8,799 bases of DNA from Bacillota bacterium (GTDB taxonomy: Bacteria; Bacillota; Clostridia; Oscillospirales; Ruminococcaceae): contig JAEZQD010000122.1 in assembly GCA_023413185.1 (NCBI GenBank), forward strand, positions 1 through 8,799. The letters run 5' to 3'. Each line of letters begins with the position of its first letter. The stretch's first letter is position 1. The notes under the pieces are model-generated. The model saw nothing but the letters and a program-made list of their open reading frames with translations, did not search any database and was not told the DNA's origin. This document shows positions 6,810 to 8,799 of this stretch, one piece after another. A program made the position numbers and the translations under genes.

Positions 6810-7832
6810 ATGAACAAAACAATACGCTTTGTATCCCTTCTTCTTGCGGCAGCAATGCTATTCTCTCTTACCGCTTGCATGGGCAGAAACGAAACCTGGG
6901 CGGTAGAGGTTGACGGCGAACAGATACCCATCGGCGTGTACCTGTACTACCAGTTTAACGCTTATCAGGAGGCATCCTCCCTTGCTACAGATACCGAGAC
7001 CCCTTTGCTGAAGCAGAAGATCGAAGAGCAGGACGCGGCGCTTTGGATTCACCAAAAGACCATCGAGTACTGCCGCAAAAAGGTCGCCACCGAGCGCGAG
7101 TTTGCACGCCTTGAGATGGCGCTGACCGACACCGATAAGACGTACATCGATTCGATGACCACGTACATCATGTCGATGTACGGCGAAATCTTTGCGGAAA
7201 ACGGCGTGGGCGAGGAGTCGGTTCGTCAGGCATGCACCACCGACCAGATGACCTCCAACCTGTTTTACAAGTATTACGGTGCAGACGGTCTTGAGCCGGT
7301 GAGCGAAACCGCGCTTAAGGACTACTACACCCAAAACTACGCCATCGCCAATATGTTTGGCACCAGCATTGCGGGCTTGTCCGAAGAGGACGCGCAAAAG
7401 GCAAGGGATGCTGCCAAGGCGGCGGCGGATGACCTGAAGGCGGGCAAGGGTGTTGCCGAGACCGCACGCAAGATGACACTGGCGATTAACGCCGAAGCCG
7501 AGGTTGACGAGACCGCCGACGATTCGGCTTACCTTTCCACCATCAACAAGGACGACAGCGGCTACCCTGAAACGTTCCGCACCGAGGTGTTCCAAGCGGC
7601 TGTGGGTGCCCCCACGGTGTATGACAAGGACAACTACCTACTGGTTTATGTGCGCAAGGACGCAGCAGCTGAGACCGAGGTTTTTGAAGGCTTAAAGAAC
7701 TCCATTTTGCAGTCTATTAAGGGCGATGAGTTCGCCGCAAAGCTCAGTGAGCTGGCAAACGCACTGACCGTAAACGAGAACACCTCCGCCGTTCGTTTCT
7801 ACAGCGTACAAAAGGTTAAGGATTTCGAGTAA
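6810..7832 (+). CDS. lipoprotein related to SurA/PrsA-type foldases, parvulin region degenerate
   Basis: From the ATG at 6810 this is a 340-residue lipoprotein precursor. It has a basic n-region (MNKTIRF), a hydrophobic core and a lipobox LTAC with the lipidated cysteine at 23, so the mature protein should be anchored outside the membrane. The frame is also open from an ATG at 6741, but that would place 23 extra residues before the signal peptide. Neither start has an ideal binding site (GAAAGG 15 bases before 6810; AGGG 4 bases before 6741). The early part (WAVEVDGEQIPIGVYLYYQF) and helical middle resemble SurA N-terminal domains. Residues about 165-285 keep the outline of a parvulin fold (DLKAGKGVAETARK and a late FQAAVG...NYLLVYV), but the opening HIL histidine motif and the GG-LG stretch are missing, so isomerase activity is doubtful. 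PrsA/SurA-like genes after mfd are common in Firmicutes. Probable role: extracytoplasmic folding or holdase function (inferred). Confidence 0.85.
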   Translation: MNKTIRFVSLLLAAAMLFSLTACMGRNETWAVEVDGEQIPIGVYLYYQFNAYQEASSLATDTETPLLKQKIEEQDAALWIHQKTIEYCRKKVATEREFARLEMALTDTDKTYIDSMTTYIMSMYGEIFAENGVGEESVRQACTTDQMTSNLFYKYYGADGLEPVSETALKDYYTQNYAIANMFGTSIAGLSEEDAQKARDAAKAAADDLKAGKGVAETARKMTLAINAEAEVDETADDSAYLSTINKDDSGYPETFRTEVFQAAVGAPTVYDKDNYLLVYVRKDAAAETEVFEGLKNSILQSIKGDEFAAKLSELANALTVNENTSAVRFYSVQKVKDFE

Positions 7833-7847
7833 TCCATAGCTACAATT

Positions 7848-7880
7848 AATCCCCGGGGGAAAACTCCCCCGGGGATTTTT
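7848..7880 (+). terminator. strong Rho-independent terminator after the lipoprotein gene
   Basis: A 12 to 13-bp perfect stem (AATCCCCGGGGGA with TCCCCCGGGGATT) closes an AAAC loop at 7861-7864 and runs into TTTTT at 7876-7880, 15 bases after the stop codon. On the other strand the stem is followed by ATTAATTG, so it may also weakly stop transcripts leaving tRNA-Cys. Confidence 0.93.
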
Positions 7881-7885
7881 GCGTA

Positions 7886-7960
7886 TGGAGGTACCACCCG
7901 GATTCGAACCGGGGAATAAAGGTTTTGCAGACCTTTGCCTTACCGCTTGGCTATGGTACC
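7886..7960 (-). tRNA. trnC: tRNA-Cys (anticodon GCA), CCA encoded
   Basis: The minus strand folds into a full cloverleaf. It has a 7-bp acceptor stem GGTACCA/TGGTACC, a 3-bp D stem GCC/GGC, an anticodon stem AAGGT/ACCTT with loop CTGCAAA (anticodon GCA at 7928-7926), and a T stem CCCGG/CCGGG with loop TTCGAAT. The discriminator is U (7889), as expected for cysteine, followed by encoded CCA (7888-7886). The body is 72 bases. It converges on the lipoprotein gene and lies 55 bases downstream of the DinB-like gene. I found no clear promoter of its own in that gap, so it may be read from the DinB-like transcript. Confidence 0.97.
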
Positions 7961-8015
7961 GCGTATGTCCTATGAATATATACGGTGCCTCGCGGCGAGA
8001 TATGCCGAAGAACTG

Positions 8016-8537
8016 CTACAAAAACGGGTCGTACTGTCCTTTGGGTATCTCCCCTTCTAAGCCCACCACGCGCGGCCATCTGCCTGTTGCGGCAACGGTA
8101 AAGCCCATCAGCATCCCCATATGGGTGTGCAGGTGACGAAACTGCGCGAGAAGGAGCGTAAACCTTGTGTACGCGCAACCGTCCGGCTTTTGTAACAGCA
8201 CATCGTCGCTAAGGCTGCTCACATAGGACGTAATCCTTGCCGCTATGGCGCTGTAATACCCCTTCATCTGCGCGCGGCTCAGCGAAGTATGGGTGACGGT
8301 GTCAAGGTCGTTTAGGCCCTCGGCGTGGAAGGACGGCTCGTTGTATTCGCTCGGGTTTATTAGCCACCGGTCAAGGGAGTGCAGCATGTGGTATACGTGC
8401 TTATAAACGGGCATGCCACAGTAGCACACACCCCACTCGTCGTCTGGGATGCAGTTGATGACGTTGTTCACTTCCCACAGGGCGCGCTCGGTTTGGTCGT
8501 TTATGATTGCGCATAGGCTGTTTTGATTGATCGTCAC
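8016..8537 (-). CDS. DinB/YfiT-like four-helix metal-dependent protein
   Basis: This encodes 173 residues, a typical DinB-superfamily size, with no signal peptide or membrane segment. The chain looks like a four-helix bundle. An N-terminal helix (ALWEVNNVINCIPDDEWG) is followed by a helix with histidines at 47, 50 and 53 (KHVYHMLHSLDRWL). Near the C-terminus RHLHTHMGML supplies H135, H137 and H139. One helix-2 histidine plus H135 and H139 (spacing H-x3-H) would give the usual metal-binding triad. Family members include thiol-dependent S-transferases such as bacillithiol and mycothiol enzymes, but most are uncharacterised, so no substrate is assigned. The start is a GTG at 8537-8535, supported by GAGGGGAG 7 bases upstream. 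It has its own candidate promoter and lies between tRNA-Gly and tRNA-Cys, all on the minus strand. Confidence 0.75.
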   Translation of the reverse strand: MTINQNSLCAIINDQTERALWEVNNVINCIPDDEWGVCYCGMPVYKHVYHMLHSLDRWLINPSEYNEPSFHAEGLNDLDTVTHTSLSRAQMKGYYSAIAARITSYVSSLSDDVLLQKPDGCAYTRFTLLLAQFRHLHTHMGMLMGFTVAATGRWPRVVGLEGEIPKGQYDPFL

Positions 8538-8544
8538 AACGGTA

Positions 8545-8552
8545 CTCCCCTC
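8545..8552 (-). promoter_or_regulatory. ribosome binding site of the DinB-like gene
   Basis: GAGGGGAG on the minus strand lies 7 bases before a GTG codon. It identifies that non-ATG codon as the start. Confidence 0.8.
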
Positions 8553-8566
8553 TTGTTAAGCGTGCT

Positions 8567-8582
8567 GCCCGTGTAAACGGGC
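8567..8582 (-). other. small hairpin in the leader of the DinB-like gene
   Basis: GCCCGT and ACGGGC pair around a 4-base loop. No T-run follows on the minus strand, so this is not a terminator. It lies between the candidate promoter and the ribosome binding site. Its role is unknown. Confidence 0.35.
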
Positions 8583-8605
8583 TAAGACGCAGCTTTACAA
8601 GAACT

Positions 8606-8635
8606 ATAATACCTTTTGGCTGTGTAGAATGTAAA
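8606..8635 (-). promoter_or_regulatory. candidate promoter of the DinB-like gene
   Basis: On the minus strand TTTACA (8635-8630), 18 bases and TATTAT (8611-8606) form a sigma-A-like promoter. Its -35 box overlaps the T-run of the upstream tRNA terminator. The leader would be about 65 bases. Box sequences and spacing equal those of the candidate glmU P1. Confidence 0.55.
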
Positions 8636-8670
8636 GAAAAATCCGGCGGATTAAACAATCCGCCGGATTT
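8633..8670 (-). terminator. Rho-independent terminator of the tRNA cluster
   Basis: A perfect 14-bp stem (AAATCCGGCGGATT with AATCCGCCGGATTT) closes a 4-base loop at 8656-8653. On the minus strand it is followed by TTTTCTTT (8640-8633). It begins 6 bases after the CCA end of tRNA-Gly and should end the minus-strand tRNA transcript. On the plus strand only A-rich bases follow, so it acts in one direction. Confidence 0.92.
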
Positions 8671-8676
8671 AAAACA

Positions 8677-8752
8677 TGGAGCGGGTTACGAGGTTCGAAC
8701 TCGCTACCTCCACCTTGGCAAGGTGGCGCTCTACCAAATGAGCTAAACCCGC
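8677..8752 (-). tRNA. trnG: tRNA-Gly (anticodon GCC), CCA encoded
   Basis: The minus strand gives a complete cloverleaf. It has acceptor stem GCGGGTT/AACCCGC, D stem GCTC/GAGC, anticodon stem CCACC/GGTGG with loop TTGCCAA (anticodon GCC at 8719-8717), and T stem GCGAG/CTCGT with loop TTCGAAC. The discriminator is U, and CCA is encoded at 8679-8677. The body is 73 bases. Ten bases separate it from the next tRNA upstream, so both are surely processed from one transcript. Confidence 0.97.
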
Positions 8753-8762
8753 AAAAAACCAA

Positions 8763-8799
8763 TGGTGCTTCCGGTCGGAATCGAACCAACGACACGAGG
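8763..8799 (-). tRNA. 3' part of a tRNA cut by the right edge, isotype not determinable
   Basis: The 3' half is visible on the minus strand: T stem GTTGG/CCGAC with loop TTCGATT, acceptor strand CGGAAGC, discriminator A and encoded CCA (8765-8763). The anticodon lies beyond the window, so the amino acid cannot be read. The 5' end should begin with GCTTCCG. It is upstream of tRNA-Gly in the same transcript. Confidence 0.9.

Noticed and set aside
6858..7595. Minus-strand open frame of 245 codons opposite the lipoprotein gene
   Set aside because: It is a shadow of the plus-strand gene, which has a clear signal peptide, promoter and terminator.
7851..7874. Terminator stem as part of a repeat family with the hairpin at 8639-8670 (both have an AAAC loop on the plus strand)
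   Set aside because: The stems share no sequence beyond GC-rich pairing. A shared 4-base loop is not enough to call a repeat element.
677..8605. Shared 12-mer TTTACAAGAACT at 677-688 and 8594-8605, both near minus-strand -10 boxes
   Set aside because: About five 12-mer matches are expected by chance in a window this size, and the spacing from the two -10 boxes differs.
8604..8795. Small open frame across the tRNA cluster
   Set aside because: It is a translation of tRNA-Gly, the partial tRNA and the terminator, so it is not protein-coding.
1..8799. Search for CRISPR array, insertion sequence, prophage, toxin-antitoxin or defence genes
   Set aside because: I found no regularly spaced repeats, transposase motifs, terminal inverted repeats or defence-type domains. 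The genes are standard chromosomal ones.

Overview
The window is an ordinary chromosomal segment from a low-redundancy Gram-positive genome, most likely a class Clostridia (Oscillospirales-like) bacterium. This rests on five things: the glmU-pth-mfd-foldase-like lipoprotein order, a Firmicute synteny block; strong AGGAGG-type ribosome binding sites; sigma-A-like promoters in AT-rich spacers between GC-rich genes; tRNA genes that encode their own CCA; and clostridial-looking GlmU and Pth motifs. The genus cannot be fixed from sequence alone.

Layout. Positions 1-140 hold the edge of an unidentified region and a minus-strand terminator. A short minus-strand gene (141-467) encodes a highly charged coiled-coil protein. 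A 535-base divergent spacer (468-1002) follows. It is AT-rich in its middle and holds two candidate promoters facing glmU, a weaker one facing the coiled-coil gene, a perfect tandem 10-bp repeat and a dyad. Then comes a plus-strand gene set: glmU (1003-2373), pth (2416-3042) and mfd (3139-6627). No U-tract terminator separates them, so they probably form one operon. A new promoter directly behind mfd drives a lipoprotein gene (6810-7832) that looks like a SurA/PrsA relative with a degenerate parvulin region, closed by a very strong terminator (7848-7880). The rest is on the minus strand: an incomplete tRNA at the right edge, tRNA-Gly(GCC), a terminator, a DinB-like four-helix protein gene (8016-8537) and tRNA-Cys(GCA).

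Function. The plus-strand block joins cell-envelope precursor supply (GlmU makes UDP-GlcNAc), translation rescue (Pth recycles peptidyl-tRNA), transcription-coupled repair (Mfd) and a secreted lipoprotein probably concerned with folding outside the membrane. These functions are linked by conserved gene order rather than by one pathway. I see no mobile element, CRISPR array, toxin-antitoxin pair or defence cassette, and no convincing new system. The points most worth checking are the tandem repeat between the two glmU promoters, the replaced conserved HN pair in Pth, the catalytically degenerate foldase and the unassigned coiled-coil protein.
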